Assembly: GCF_001649575.2 (NCBI RefSeq)
Contig: NC_051452.1
Span: forward strand, 9,623,585-9,687,584
Direction of reading: 5' to 3'
DNA from: Kryptolebias marmoratus
Taxonomy: Eukaryota > Chordata > Actinopteri > Cyprinodontiformes > Rivulidae
Length of the DNA: 64,000 bases
Positions 12,300 to 22,744 of the stretch are shown piece after piece; positions within the stretch are counted from its first letter, which is position 1, and each line of letters opens with the position of its first letter. The notes below the pieces were generated by a model. The model did not search any database and was not told where the DNA came from. It was given only the letters and a program-made list of their open reading frames with translations. The position numbers and the translations under genes were made by a program.

Positions 12300-12720
12300 T
12301 CCATGTCTGTGCCTCACCTGCAGTTTCAGTCCTTTTCTGCCCAACAACACAGCAGAGACTTCAAAAGTTTACCGTCAATCATTCCGCTCCCTGCCCTCTT
12401 TTATTTTACAAGTTTGCTAATTACATCTGTTTCCCATCGGAACCCCCCCTCCTTTCCCCTCTATTGATCACAACTCGGAAAAAGTAAACTTTACGAGCGC
12501 TTTTTTTTTTTTTTATTCTATCTGCTCCAAATAATTCCCAGCTGAGCATTCTGGTTGTGGGAGCGCTAGCAAGGATGCTAATTTGTTCTTGACTAGTAGA
12601 GTAAAAATCATTACCCAGCACCCAAGAGGGGGGAAGACAGGACAGGTATGGGAGGGGAGACAGATGTACACAAAGCTGATGCTGCGGTTTGAACGCTTTG
12701 AGACTTCTAACACTCAATTT
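12300..12720. other. Conserved-looking noncoding block
   Basis: Non-repetitive sequence with TTTGCTAATTACATCTG near 12412 and GATGCTAATTTGTTCTTG near 12574, TAAT-core words typical of vertebrate enhancers. A T tract of about 15 bases lies near 12500. The minus frames at 12421-12717 overlap in two phases and are not recognisable proteins. Confidence 0.28.
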
Positions 12721-12799
12721 AGATCAAAGACAAACTAATATTTGTATCTCACAGTTTCCTAATGAGTCTTTGTAGGAAATGCTGCTTGATATTGTGCTT

Positions 12800-12884
12800 A
12801 AAGATCTAATCACTGCTTTTCTCTCTCTCTCTTTCTGTTTCATGTTTTCTCCCCCATGTGGATTTACTTCTTAGGTAAGTCAGC
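12800..12884 (+). other. Candidate recursive splice site (abutting 3' and 5' splice sites)
   Basis: A long pyrimidine tract (from about 12817) ends in TTACTTCTTAG at 12874 and is followed immediately by GTAAGTCAG, a near-consensus donor starting at 12875. No AG dinucleotide occurs between about 12802 and 12873, and a branch-point-like CTAAT lies near 12808. Abutting acceptor and donor with no exon between is the signature of recursive (ratchet) splicing in very long introns. The match could be chance. If real, this window lies inside a plus-strand intron. Confidence 0.35.
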
Positions 12885-13524
12885 CATTGTTCTTCACAGA
12901 TGCACTCACATCCATAAAGCCATTGTTCTTCTTTGTGCTAGCATCAACCAACACAGCTGTCAGCCCATTTTACAGCATCTACACCATCTACATTTCCCTA
13001 ATGTACTGTATAGTGACTGATACCTGTGCGGCCCATTGTGTAGCACATGTGGGCTCCGCGGTAGAGAATAGAGAACGTTGTTCACATTCAAGTATGACAG
13101 ATGTGTGTGTCCTGTTGTGATGGCGCGGGGACATTACAAATGCATGCATAAAGCGATTCATCACTGACAGCCGCCGTGCTTCAGTGGCTGCGACTCAGAG
13201 GGCGTTTGATTGAAACTGTGACATTTCTGGTCTGTGCATGTCTTGCTGCTGTTCTTACATGTAAATATTTGTCGCCTTTGCAAAATCCTCAGGGCCTTCA
13301 GGTTGGTTTTTAAAATTTAATTAGAACAAACCTTAAATTTGTGTCTTTCTAATTTTGGGGCCAATAATGCTCATGTTTTGTTTAAAAACAAGCTTGTAGT
13401 TGTAGTAAGACAGTGTTTGGCTCATTGTTTCTTTGGTACTGTTTTTTTTTTTTGTTTATCTCTAAATTCTTAATGTCTAGGCTTCACTTTCAAGCAATTT
13501 CACTGTATCAGTAATTCAATTTTT

Positions 13525-13945
13525 ACTTTATTTAGTCCCAATTCACAACACAAGTCATCTCAGGACACTATACAAAGAAAAGAAAACAATCTAAATCATA
13601 AATCCAATTTAGTCCAAAACAGATCCATATTCAAATCAAATTAGTCAATTCATCTGCTTCCAGAGGCTGGTGGTTTAGAGAGAAGGGAAGAGACAAACAA
13701 AGGACGACTGGTCCAGGTGTCGATCTGTGGGATGAAAAACACAGGTTAATGGCAGCAATAATTGCAAATACAAACATGGAGAAAAGAGAGAGTAAAGACA
13801 GCAGCAGAGAGAGGACATGTGGTCAGTTTGTCCTCCAGCAGTCTAAACCTATAGCAGCAGAACTAAGGGACAGCTCAGGAGACCCAAACCGACCCTAATT
13901 ATAGGATTTATCAAAAAGGAAAGTCTTAAGCCTGGTAAAAATGAC
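13525..13945 (+). repeat. Teleost interspersed repeat, 5' portion (family G)
   Basis: Begins TTTATTTAGTCCCAATTCAC, passes GTCATCTCAGGACACTATAC and ends AAAAAGGAAAGTCTTAAGCC. From memory this is the start of a repeat widespread in percomorph genomes. The fragment at 43020-43430 matches the later part of the same remembered family, so the two look like complementary truncated copies. No coding potential is visible. Confidence 0.6.
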
Positions 13946-15250
13946 TGTACTAGACTTAGTGCAGTTGATTAGTTGGTTGGTTAATTCAGTATCAGCCACG
14001 TTTTAGCATTCTAAGAACATTTAAAGGCAGTCACATGTGAAAATATTCAGACACTCGACTCTACATCCTTTAGTAAATTCGCTTCTTGAAATTGGAGCTC
14101 CTACGGCAAGGGTACTATTGTCTGTACAACACCTGCATACCCTGAGGGAAGTTGACCCCAATTTTTTTTTTTTTAAGGAAAAATGTTTGTTTTTCAGGAG
14201 TATAGTAAAACAGTTTTTGTATATAATTAAAAAAAGAAAATGTTAGAGATAAAACATGGTTGGAACTGCATTCCAACTTTTTGATAGATCCTATAGTTAG
14301 GGTTGGCTTGGTGCTGAACCGTTTGTAGGTATTTCAAAATGGCTCCTTAGAAAACATCATGCAAATATATTTCATAGAAACGCATCTAATAGGAGCAAAG
14401 CCTGAACCACAAAGGAAGTTTCTGATTTTGTTACAGACTTTGAGTTTGTAGCAGTGCAGAGGTTTTGCATACAATAAAAGCTTTAGGGGGAAGTTTTTAG
14501 AAAACCTACTAAATAATTAAAACTGAATGTTGAAGAACTGCATTTCTTACCATGTTTAGATTCAGAGTTTACCTTTCAAAGAGGAATGTATTTACACTTT
14601 ATCTTCATTCTAATTAAAGGTTTCTTTTCAACTTTTATTAAAGTAATATCAATGTAATTCTGTGTAAAATGCTAATATATCTGAGGGAATTTATGAGAAG
14701 TTTATACATGAAGTTCATGAGTATTTGAAGGTTAAGGTCTTTAACTTAATATGTATTTATTGGAATAATTAACTCTTCATAAAACTGAGTATTTTTAATT
14801 TGTTTATTTATTCATTTAAACTTTGACATGATCAAATATCCATTTTTCATTAAACATTCTTTTTGATAGTGCATTTTTATTTGAAGTACACAAAATAATC
14901 AGAATAAATACTATCCATCAACCAGTTTTTAGCTTAATAGTTTTTTGTTGAGCATTTGTTTGGCTGACTGTTTGACACAAGATGGCAACTTAAACAAAGA
15001 TGTGTGAAACATTTTCCTCTGGCAGCTTTCCCTTTGAAGCCATTATTAGACAAATGCAGCACAATATGTTTTTAAGTTCCTATTTTTGGTCAGATTATTA
15101 GTCAATATGGCAGAAAGCAAAGAGGCAGCACTTTCTTGTTTTTGTTACTTTATAAACAGGAGTCGTAGCATTTCCAGACTGCATGATATTGATTTTTTTT
15201 CTCTTTTACTCATAAAATATAGAAACTAATCAATTTTACATACATTGATT
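13946..15250. other. AT-rich noncoding stretch, nothing recognised
   Basis: Strongly AT-rich with short T and A runs. The frame 14037-14246 contains a poly-T-encoded FFFF run and is not credible as a gene. Confidence 0.4.
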
Positions 15251-15254
15251 CCAC

Positions 15255-15480
15255 CTGTTAATACAAACTGAAGGGGGATTTTACGTCTGCCTTTATCTAG
15301 TGTTTTGTATTCTGCCCATTTTCCTCCATTGATTGAATTACTTTTTGCACTCTTTGACAGCGACTTGTCATCAGCTATACATGCAGGCCAAGATTAATCA
15401 CATTTATTTTACGGGACGCTTACAGCACTCTCTTTGATGATACCAATAGTGGTTGCGTATTGCTTCACAAGCTTTTCTTT
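15255..15480. other. Conserved-looking noncoding block
   Basis: Contains ATGCAGGCCAAGATTAATCA followed by CATTTATTTTACGGG and TTTGATGATACCAATAG, complex non-repetitive sequence amid AT-rich flanks. GATTAATC matches a paired-type or Otx-like homeodomain word. Confidence 0.25.
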
Positions 15481-15764
15481 GGCAGTATAGTTGAGTAGGC
15501 TGCTGTTTTTTTGGAAACATTTTGTTGGACATAAGTGGCCTTAGAAACTTAGAACTAAAACGAAGAACAATATGTGATGAAAGGTGAACATGGAATAATT
15601 GTTTAAAGATTTAGCAAACATAAAACTTAGTTTATTTAAATACAGACATCATCAAGAGGATCTTATTTAGCCAAACTATGAAAAAATAACACATTTTTTA
15701 CTTGTCTAGTAATAAAATCTAATAGCTGCATCAATTCAAATGACATTTACGATTTTTATGGTCA

Positions 15765-15990
15765 TTAAACCCCCTTTTCTTTCCTCTCTTCTTTTTGTAG
15801 CATATCTCTCTCAAACACAGCCAGTCTAATCGCACCAAACCAGAATTTATTATCTGCCCTGTAATTTCTCTCCCCAAGAGTTACAGAGGTTACCTTTTAT
15901 CCTCAAAGATCGCACATTACTGCACTAAGTGCTTTTTTTCTGTTTTACTGCCACTCACTATCATCCAAGTCTAAACTGGCTGCAGATGTC
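15765..15990 (+). other. Strong splice-acceptor-like tract with a short open frame
   Basis: TTTCCTCTCTTCTTTTTGTAG ends at about 15800 and resembles a good 3' splice site. The phase beginning at the next base stays open for 57 codons until TAA. No good donor follows inside the frame, no polyadenylation signal is close, and the peptide is not recognisable. It is either a chance acceptor or part of a conserved noncoding element. Confidence 0.15.
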
Positions 15991-16284
15991 TTAAAACTCG
16001 TTTTAATGGATTATAACAGGGGGGTGGTCAGCACTCCCACACATATCCAAGGGCTTTCTTCATTGTGTCTGAGCATTTGTTTTCTTGAAGGGTTCTGGTT
16101 GTATTTTTGATGTTAGAAGAAGGGAGGGATGGATAAGTTCATCCATGACTTGTCCTTTCATCGGGGGGGATGACTCCTGACGAAACGCTTGTGATTTCTT
16201 AGTCATTAGAAGTGATTCTGGGCCTTGTTGGTGAGCTAGACCTAATTTCTAAATCATGTAGTTGGGCCACGTCTTGCAGGTTTA

Positions 16285-16510
16285 AAGGGTTAGTTCAGAT
16301 CTTTTTAAAGTAGAGACGTGAGTTTGGATAAACAGTTTAATTCTGTCTGGATTGGTGAACTCACAGCTAATCTGAGCAGGAAGAAAACCAAAGTGGATTG
16401 CTACCAATTTGAAAGGACTAGGGCTGCCATTATTCTAAAGAACATAATCCACAATTTTATTTAAGCTAATTTTGTTTTGATTAAATCATTTTTTGGATTA
16501 TACCTGTCAG
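16285..16510. repeat. Probable fragments of fish MITE-like repeats
   Basis: AAAGGGTTAGTTCA near 16286 and CTAGGGCTGCCATTATTCTA near 16429 resemble termini of DNA elements that are common in teleosts. I could not pair either with an opposite end, so boundaries are unknown. Confidence 0.25.
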
Positions 16511-17734
16511 CTTGCCTGCCTTCTTTGGTCCATGTTTACCACTAAACTATCAACAATCATTATGCTACAGCTAACTGCTACGGAATTAAAAATGAAACTG
16601 TGTAAATAAATAAATAATGCAAAATTGACTGAATTAAAGCAAACCAGCTGATATTCTACTGATTACCTCAATGGTTAATCAGCTGTAAACAGCTGAGTTA
16701 TTTTACTTATAATAAGCAAATATTTGGTCCTAAACGGCTACAACAACAGTCAGTTGACCATGATAAATATAAACTGGTTCCTATGACTGCTTCTCACTAA
16801 AACTCAGCTACTTTCTGTGCTGGGAGCATCCTAATTAGCTCTCATAAGGGCTTATGAGGCTGCAAATAATATTCCAAACAGTGCTGCATTACTGGCATGC
16901 ATCACTACTTCATCTAAGGAGGCATTTTAAATTCAGAGTCAGAATAGTACACTTGTTAAAGAATAAAACATAGCACAATGCTAAAAAATATGACAAAAAT
17001 GGTATGAAATATTGGATTTTATTAAAAATTTAGGGATTATAGCTTGTGTTGCAGCTGTTCAATGCTGTATGCAAAGGCAGACTTGTTGATGTTATCCTCT
17101 TTGGAAGCGCTGTTTAAAGCCCCTCTCAGCTGGAGGATTGTATCTGATCTCAGTCTCCTGCTGTAGCTTTGTATCATTCAGTGTTTTGTTGCAGATGGAA
17201 CAACTTCAAGAAGAGCGTGACTTTAACGTCAGATAGAGGATCAGCATCAGCATTTGAAAAAGGAAAAAGCACGTTTATTTTTGCCTAAAAATGTAAACGT
17301 CTTAAGCCACTAAAGTAGCGCCAGTTTTCACAGGTTAAAATAGGACAGTTCTCCATGGGTCTCAGCCACCATATATATATGCTTTGTCATCATGGTGCAC
17401 TTGACCTTAAGTATCCCCAATGATACATATTTCAGCACTTCCTTGACTAAAAAGCATGCAAAGTTGTAATTTTCCCAGAGAGCTTGCAAACAAAACACTC
17501 CAACTGGTACCCCCTGTGACTCTGCCAGCAGCCGTAATCAAGCGCTGCGTCTTCAGGACTCGCGGCGTGAGCTGCACAACTCGAGTCACTTTGAGCAGAG
17601 GGGAGCATTAGAGAAAAGAAACCTTGTTTTCTCAATGATTATACGGCTTATACAAACACTAAAATACACTCAGAAACAGGTTTTCACAGGTGGATGGAAA
17701 AGTAGGACGAAAACACCTCCCATCTGCAGTAATG
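16511..17734. other. AT-rich noncoding stretch, nothing recognised
   Basis: No repeat ends or coding frames are recognised. Short overlapping minus frames near 17407-17635 have no protein resemblance. Confidence 0.4.
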
Positions 17735-18490
17735 TTTACATCCATCTATCCATTATCTGCCACTTGTACAGGGAAGCTCAGACATCTCTTTCCACAGCCA
17801 GGCGTTCCCAGGCCAGCCGAGAGACCGTGTCTCTATCCAGCTGGACATGCCTGGAACACCGTCCTAGGGTGGTGTCACAGAGCTTTTTAACTACCTCAAC
17901 AACCTCAGCCCTGGTTATGGACAGACTCACCCCAAAGTCCCCAGACTCAGCTTCCTCCATAGAAGACATGTTGGTGGGACTGAGAAAGTCCTGAAAGTAT
18001 TCCTTCCTGGTGACATCACTAGTTGAGGTCAGCCGCACCCCACATCCACTATACACAGTGTTGATAAAGTGCTGGTTTCCCTGCCTCAGCCGCCTGACGG
18101 TTTGCCAGAATCTTCTCGGAGTTGATCAAGAGTCTCTGCCCAAGGCCTCACCGAACTTCTGACACACCTGAGCCTTTGCCTCAGCAACAGCCACGGCTGC
18201 AGCCCGCTCGGCCCGCAGGTACCCCTCAGCTGCCTCTGGAGTCCTACCAGCTGACAAAGCCCGATAGGACACCTTCAGCTTGAAAGCCTCCCTCACCCAG
18301 GTGTCCACCACCGAGTTTGGGGATGGCCACCATGGGAGGCACCAACAACCTTGCGGCCACAGCTCAGGACGACTTGAACAATTGTGGTGCGGGACATGGA
18401 CGTAACCCATGTCCAGGCAAGGGACATGTAATTGCCCTCTGTACGGTCTCCCGCAGCAGGTTGGTCCTAGAAGACAGGCCAACAAAGAGT
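17735..18490 (-). pseudogene. Internally deleted Rex1-like non-LTR retrotransposon ORF2 relic
   Basis: Read on the minus strand, 18330-18126 gives VDTWVREAFKLKVSYRALSA followed by an Ala/Glu-rich helix (AERAAAVAVAEAKAQVCQKF). This is the region just before the reverse transcriptase in a fish LINE family I know. Then 18056-17880 gives DFLSPTNMSSMEEAESGDFG and AEVVEVVKKL, also upstream of the RT core. At about 17880 it jumps directly to the extreme C-terminus (ACPAG in another frame, then TVSRLAWERLAVERD) and a 3' tail of GATGGATG-like repeats near 17740-17760. The whole RT core is missing, and frames are shifted between pieces. A non-functional copy; Rex1 versus a close CR1/L2-group relative is uncertain. 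Confidence 0.75.
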
Positions 18491-19217
18491 GTTTCAAAAA
18501 GACTTGTGTGAGTATGACAGCAAGGAACTAATTTTCACACTTCAGAAAATAATGTTAACACTTTAGATCAGGGCATACACATTATTCATTAAGTAGCTGT
18601 TAGGTGCTTTATAAAAACTAATTAGAAGTTGATATGCTAACAAAACGAAAATAACCTATTAGGGACTTATTGTGAATGATCTTGTTCTACAACTGATAGA
18701 AAAATTTGAAGTTTTGGTTTATTAAAAAGTGTTTTAACCCTCTCAGGCTCAAATTAAGTTTTAGTAACAGGAAAAATCAGATATGTTGTTGCAACGCCTG
18801 CCCTGGGAGGGTTAAAGGGTCAAAATGCACAGGTTTTAATCATTCACTGGTAGATGTGTGAAAACGTTGGACAAAAATATGTTTTATTAATCCATTTTTA
18901 AGGAATCAAGGTAGCATTTTCTAAAATATATCAGGGACATTTTTTTCTGTCAGGGTTAATAAAGGCTGCACATCTCCGCAAATCAAACCCTTTAATCTTT
19001 TCATCAAACAACTTAAAAACTTAAGGTTTAACATTTGTTAATTGCAAATCCTTCATTAATCCAACCGAAAGCCAATAACTCTTTCAACTTCTGCCACTTT
19101 TTAAAACAGTAAATACATCAGCAGTGTGTGTATATAACACAAATAAAATCCATAAATTTTCTTTTTTAAATTAACTAGTCTCTGTCATAACAAAGACAAG
19201 GATAAAACCTTGGAAAG
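18491..19217. other. AT-rich noncoding stretch, nothing recognised
   Basis: No repeat family recognised; only short A and T runs and a CTCAGG/CCTG word pair near 18741-18812. Confidence 0.4.
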
Positions 19218-19239
19218 TTTTTTTTTTTTTTTTTTTTTT
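19218..19239. repeat. Poly-T tract of 22 bases
   Basis: Uninterrupted T run. No LINE or SINE body is recognisable on either side, so I do not call it a retroposon tail. Confidence 0.9.
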
Positions 19240-19344
19240 GTCGTTGTTCACTGTCTTGGTTATAACATTTAAAAACATGTAATTTAAGGTGTGGCAGCAT
19301 CAGAAACATTGACTGCTTCATGGCAGCAGAGTGCTTCGTGTGTT

Positions 19345-19465
19345 TGTGAGCAAAATATCTCATGACCCACTGGATGAATTTTATTAAAACTCAAATTAAC
19401 CATTGGATGTGGATTTATGACTGGTTGCCTTTTGGAGTCAACCTAGTTTTCAACTTGAATACTTT
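19345..19465 (+). repeat. Family A repeat fragment (copy A5)
   Basis: Carries GAGCAAAATATCTCATGACC, CACTGGATGAATTTTATTAA and CTTTTGGAGTCAACCTAG in the family order. The AAGATGGCC block and everything downstream are lost. Confidence 0.7.
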
Positions 19466-19554
19466 TTAAATTATCTAACTTTATTTACAAAAATGTTCCC
19501 ACAGAAATAAACTCAGATCTCTTCAGTTCTTTCAAAACCAAATCTCAGAAATTT

Positions 19555-19738
19555 ACTTAAAGATACTTGCTCTGCTTTTGTCTTATGCTCCTTTTAGCTT
19601 TTTTAATACCGTTTTGCTGATTGTAGTGTTGAGTTACGGTTTAAGTAATTTTAGTTTTTAGCAGCAGGTTTGCTGATTTTACGTTTTAGCTGCTGTTTTC
19701 CTGAGTTTAGCTGCTGTTTGTGCTTGTTTTTACTTCAC
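19555..19738 (-). repeat. Family B repeat fragment (copy B4)
   Basis: On the minus strand it reads as degenerate GCTAAAA/CAGCAAAAC units. GGAGCATAAGACAAAAGCAG (complement of about 19575-19594) matches GGAGCATAAGTCAAAAATAG near 33550 in copy B1. That shared word plus the unit repeats identifies the family. The palindromic end is absent. Confidence 0.65.
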
Positions 19739-19749
19739 ACCGTTCACAG

Positions 19750-20400
19750 AGTTTTCACAAAAAAAGGGGTTTCTTTAGCCGAACAAGTTTGAAGTGTTCT
19801 TTGACGCTTGGAAAATAAAACACTCCCGAACAGCTAGTCATGCCTTCAAGATCACCTCCACTACCAGGGAGGAAGTCACTCTCCATTTTCCAATCCCCAT
19901 GCAGGTACTGTATTGATTGAGCTCTCAGCTTGAGTGTTGTCCTGTCATCTGCTTTTCTCTGCTTAGAGACGTGGAAGGTCAGCTGCGATGGTGTCTGACT
20001 TTGTGAGTCTGACACGTTTATTTGAGGAATGTTTCTGTGGAGAGAAAGGGAAACGGATCGAACAGGGCAATTTCTGACAGCCCCTCTCTCAAAATGTTAA
20101 AAGAAAGAAAATCAACCCATGAAACAGACAGTAGACTGAGAGACATATGGAGGGGATAATGAAGGGCAGATTTCACTGGAGAAGGTTCTGGAAATTGGCT
20201 GGCCCTTTGGGGTCTGTGACATTTCTTTGAAAGTGCTTTGAGCAGCACTTTCAATCTGTGAGTCACACTGTTGGCATGGAGCTCAGACGATAGTGTCTGT
20301 CTTGGAAAACTAAAGTGAGCAAAAACCGCTTCGTTAGACTCTATGCACAGGATTTTACATTTGTTTGTTTTCGTGGAAAACTGAGCATTCATCTACAAAT
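19750..20400. other. Conserved-looking noncoding block
   Basis: Non-repetitive, moderate GC, with words such as GATAATGAAGGGCAGATTTC near 20155 and CACTTTCAATCTGTGAGTCA near 20246. The 124-codon minus frame (20392-20018) is the longest gap-free frame in the window. It shows no domain or start context I recognise and is probably an open-by-chance frame within a noncoding element. Confidence 0.25.
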
Positions 20401-20970
20401 CAACACAAAACTTAAGTAAGGTACAACTTAACAATAAGTCCTCTTTTCTAAAGGATTTAAACTTCTTTATAAATAGATTATTAATGGTCTGTATCACTTT
20501 ATAAAGCATTAACAATCCTAAAACGGTTCAAAACACTGTTCATACATTGAAACAGGCTCACTATTTAGCAAGATCAAGTGCTCTACTTTTATCCATTCGG
20601 ATAAATTTTGTTTATTGCTAGTTGCTCGGCTTACTTTTTAACTAAATAACTTTATGTGCCAAAACAAACTTTGAGTCTACAAACGCTCGGTGATTCCATG
20701 CATGTAATTTACTGACAGAGAATGAAGTGAATAAAAGTAAGACATTAGATATTTGCCAAATAGTGAACCCTTTAAAAATGGTTATTACTTCGTAAAGTTT
20801 TTACAAACTCATGAATAATCTAGTTGTAAAAACTAAATCCTTTAAAAAGGGACCCTTATTGTGAAGCGGTACCTTAAGTGAAAGATTGGTTGGTTTGGGG
20901 ATTAATATGACAGTTTTTATTTTATTTTATTTTTTCTATCTTTTAAATATTCAACAAAAGACAGAAACAT
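20401..20970. other. AT-rich noncoding stretch, nothing recognised
   Basis: AT-rich with a TTTTA microrepeat near 20915-20935. No coding or element ends are visible. Confidence 0.4.
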
Positions 20971-21447
20971 GTGAAAAGGGATAGTTTGGTCATTTTGAAG
21001 TGAAGCTCTATCAAATAGTTATAACTACAGTGGCCAACAGGCGCAAACAGCTAAAAGCTGCAGACTTACTCCACAAAAGTGACCCAGTGCTGACAATGAG
21101 ATGTTGGTCAGCACACCGAGGAAGAGGAAGAGCGGAAGGAGGAGGAGGAGAGAACACGGAGGTGGGCTGACCGATATCTCACTTCCAGCACCGGGTCAAA
21201 CGGCAGGAAGACACCACTGAATCTACAGAGTGCAAATATCTAATATCTAACCTTGAGTCCCTCTAGTGGCCTTGTGTACTTCAGTTTTGTGGAGTGAGTT
21301 TGCAGCTTTTTTTTGTAACTTTCTGGTAGTTTTAGGTTTTTAGTGTTTTTGATATTTGCAGCATTTTTCTTTAGTTCTGTTGGTTGTATGTATGTTTTTG
21401 CTTCCATTTTATGTGATTGCAGCATTTTCCTTTTGCAGCGTTTTTCT

Positions 21448-21455
21448 GTTGCATC
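21448..21455 (+). repeat. 8-bp target-site duplication, left copy (GTTGCATC)
   Basis: Exactly repeated at 22317-22324 directly after the right end of the hAT element. An 8-bp duplication is diagnostic of hAT-superfamily insertion. Confidence 0.9.
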
Positions 21456-22316
21456 CAGGGGTGGAAATTAATTTGATCAACACACACGCCACTGTGGCAG
21501 GTTGGCAATTTGAACAGAAAAAGTGTTATTTGTCCTCTTGACATATAGGGGGCAGTAATGTGCTCGAGTTGCTGCTGTTACGTCGAGCCGNCGTTCCCCC
21601 ATCAGATACGGTTCCCCTGCGTCTCCGCGCGTTCATGTTCAACGCTCGTAACCGCCGCGCTGTGCTCGCGCTGCAAGGGAACTACAGAGACCGTGAAAGG
21701 TCAAACAACTTGTTTTGGCGAAGTTAACCCACTGTTTTGTTTTGCTAGCGTGATAGACAGACAGACAGCCTCTGTTATGGACAATATAGACTGTGTGGAC
21801 AAAACAATTAACAATTAAAATAAATAATGACTTATCTATTAACAGAATTGTTTAGAGGGGCAAATATTTCTCATTAAAAAAATAAAAAAAAACATCATTC
21901 TCTTGGTAATAAAATGTGCTAATATTATCATAATACAGAGGAATAAACACAGTTAAGGACGTTTTGGTAAATTATTTTTGTCCTATGTTTTAGAGGGGGA
22001 ACCGATTATTTCAGACGGCTGACATATTTGGTTCCCACTGGTAACTTTTGCAAACAAAAAACAACAAATGTCTCCAAATTCAGAGGACTTGTTGTCCATG
22101 ATGAGAGGAATAAACACAGTTAAAGACTTGTTGGTAAATTAACTGGTTGTAGGGCACCACAACTGCTTCCACCCGCGTCGATCATCATCATCATATGAAA
22201 TAACTTTTTGTCACAACAAAAAATAGTGGCTGGTAAAATATTTGAGTGGCTGGTAAAAAAAAATTGGTCCACCAGCCACAATGGCTGGTGGACAAAATTT
22301 TTAATTTCCACCCCTG
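21456..22316 (-). mobile_element. hAT-superfamily non-autonomous transposon, copy 1 (861 bp)
   Basis: Both termini are the 15-bp inverted repeat CAGGGGTGGAAATTA, flanked by identical 8-bp GTTGCATC duplications. The left arm carries AACTCGAGCACATTGCTGCC (as complement), shared with copy 2 at 62.1 kb in the opposite orientation. The right arm carries a near-palindrome around GCCACAATGGC. Orientation is set as minus relative to copy 2. Compared with copy 2, the left arm lacks about 40 bp of CCCGCCA-rich subterminal sequence. A CpG-rich stretch at about 21610-21690 and a short frame at 21558-21818 could be a remnant of a transposase 5' region, but no hAT transposase motif is visible. One ambiguous base lies at 21591. 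Confidence 0.9.
21938..22141 (+). repeat. Direct repeat pair inside hAT copy 1
   Basis: GAGGAATAAACACAGTTAAG (21938-21974 with continuation GACGTTTTGGTAAATTA) recurs as a 37-bp near-copy at 22105-22141. Spacing is 167 bp, suggesting an internal duplication within the non-autonomous element. Confidence 0.8.
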
Positions 22317-22324
22317 GTTGCATC
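22317..22324 (+). repeat. 8-bp target-site duplication, right copy (GTTGCATC)
   Basis: Identical to 21448-21455 and directly abuts the terminal CCCCTG. Confidence 0.9.
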
Positions 22325-22744
22325 TAATTTTTTGGCTTTGTGTTTTTTGAGTTTGTATCATTCATGTGTTTGCAGCGTTTTTGCACCTGTCAGCCACCGT
22401 ATGTAACCCCTAGTTGTACCAAAAGTTGAGTAAACTTCTCGTCATCGGGTGGACTGATAGATTCAGCATCCTTAGCATAAATAGATATGAGTCATAACAG
22501 ACTTTACTTGTTTTGGAAAACAACAACAAACTAAGCAAACAATGTCATTTGAAAGTGTAGCAGTTTAATATTAGCTAATTAAGCATTCTTTCACACTAGT
22601 ATTCCATTTTTAAGGAAGAGTTGTTTTCCAGTTAATGACCTCAATCTGAATATCCATCAACCTGACCTCTGAAGGTAGAGTTCTTCCTTTTTCATTCTCT
22701 TAATAGAACATCACTTCAAAATGGCCAAACTATTCCTTTAAACC

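Larger units (their letters stand above)
20974..22741. mobile_element. Inverted-repeat DNA element, split by a nested hAT insertion
   Basis: The left end GGGATAGTTTGGTCATTTTG (20978 onward, continuing AAGTGAAGCTCTA) is matched in inverse at 22704-22740, whose complement reads TAAAGGAATAGTTTGGCCAT then TTTGAAGTGATGTTCTA. The termini are about 35 bp with few mismatches. Between them lies a hAT element at 21456-22316, so the outer element would be about 900 bp before insertion. No transposase is recognised, so this is a MITE-like, non-autonomous element. Superfamily is unknown because a target duplication is not clear. Confidence 0.7.

Noticed and set aside
12305..12335. Possible 19-nt minus-strand microexon (acceptor GTTGGGCAG, donor CAG/GTGAGG)
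   Set aside because: The signals are there, but such short pairs arise often by chance. No flanking exon or frame supports it.
17635..17994. Plus-strand frame of 119 codons
   Set aside because: It is the antisense shadow of the LINE relic on the minus strand.
19218..19239. Poly-T tract as the tail of a minus-strand retroposed gene or SINE
   Set aside because: No SINE promoter boxes or gene-like body are visible beside it.
20018..20392. Minus-strand frame of 124 codons
   Set aside because: No domain, repeat, signal peptide or splice context I can recognise. Length is within chance for 64 kb in six frames.
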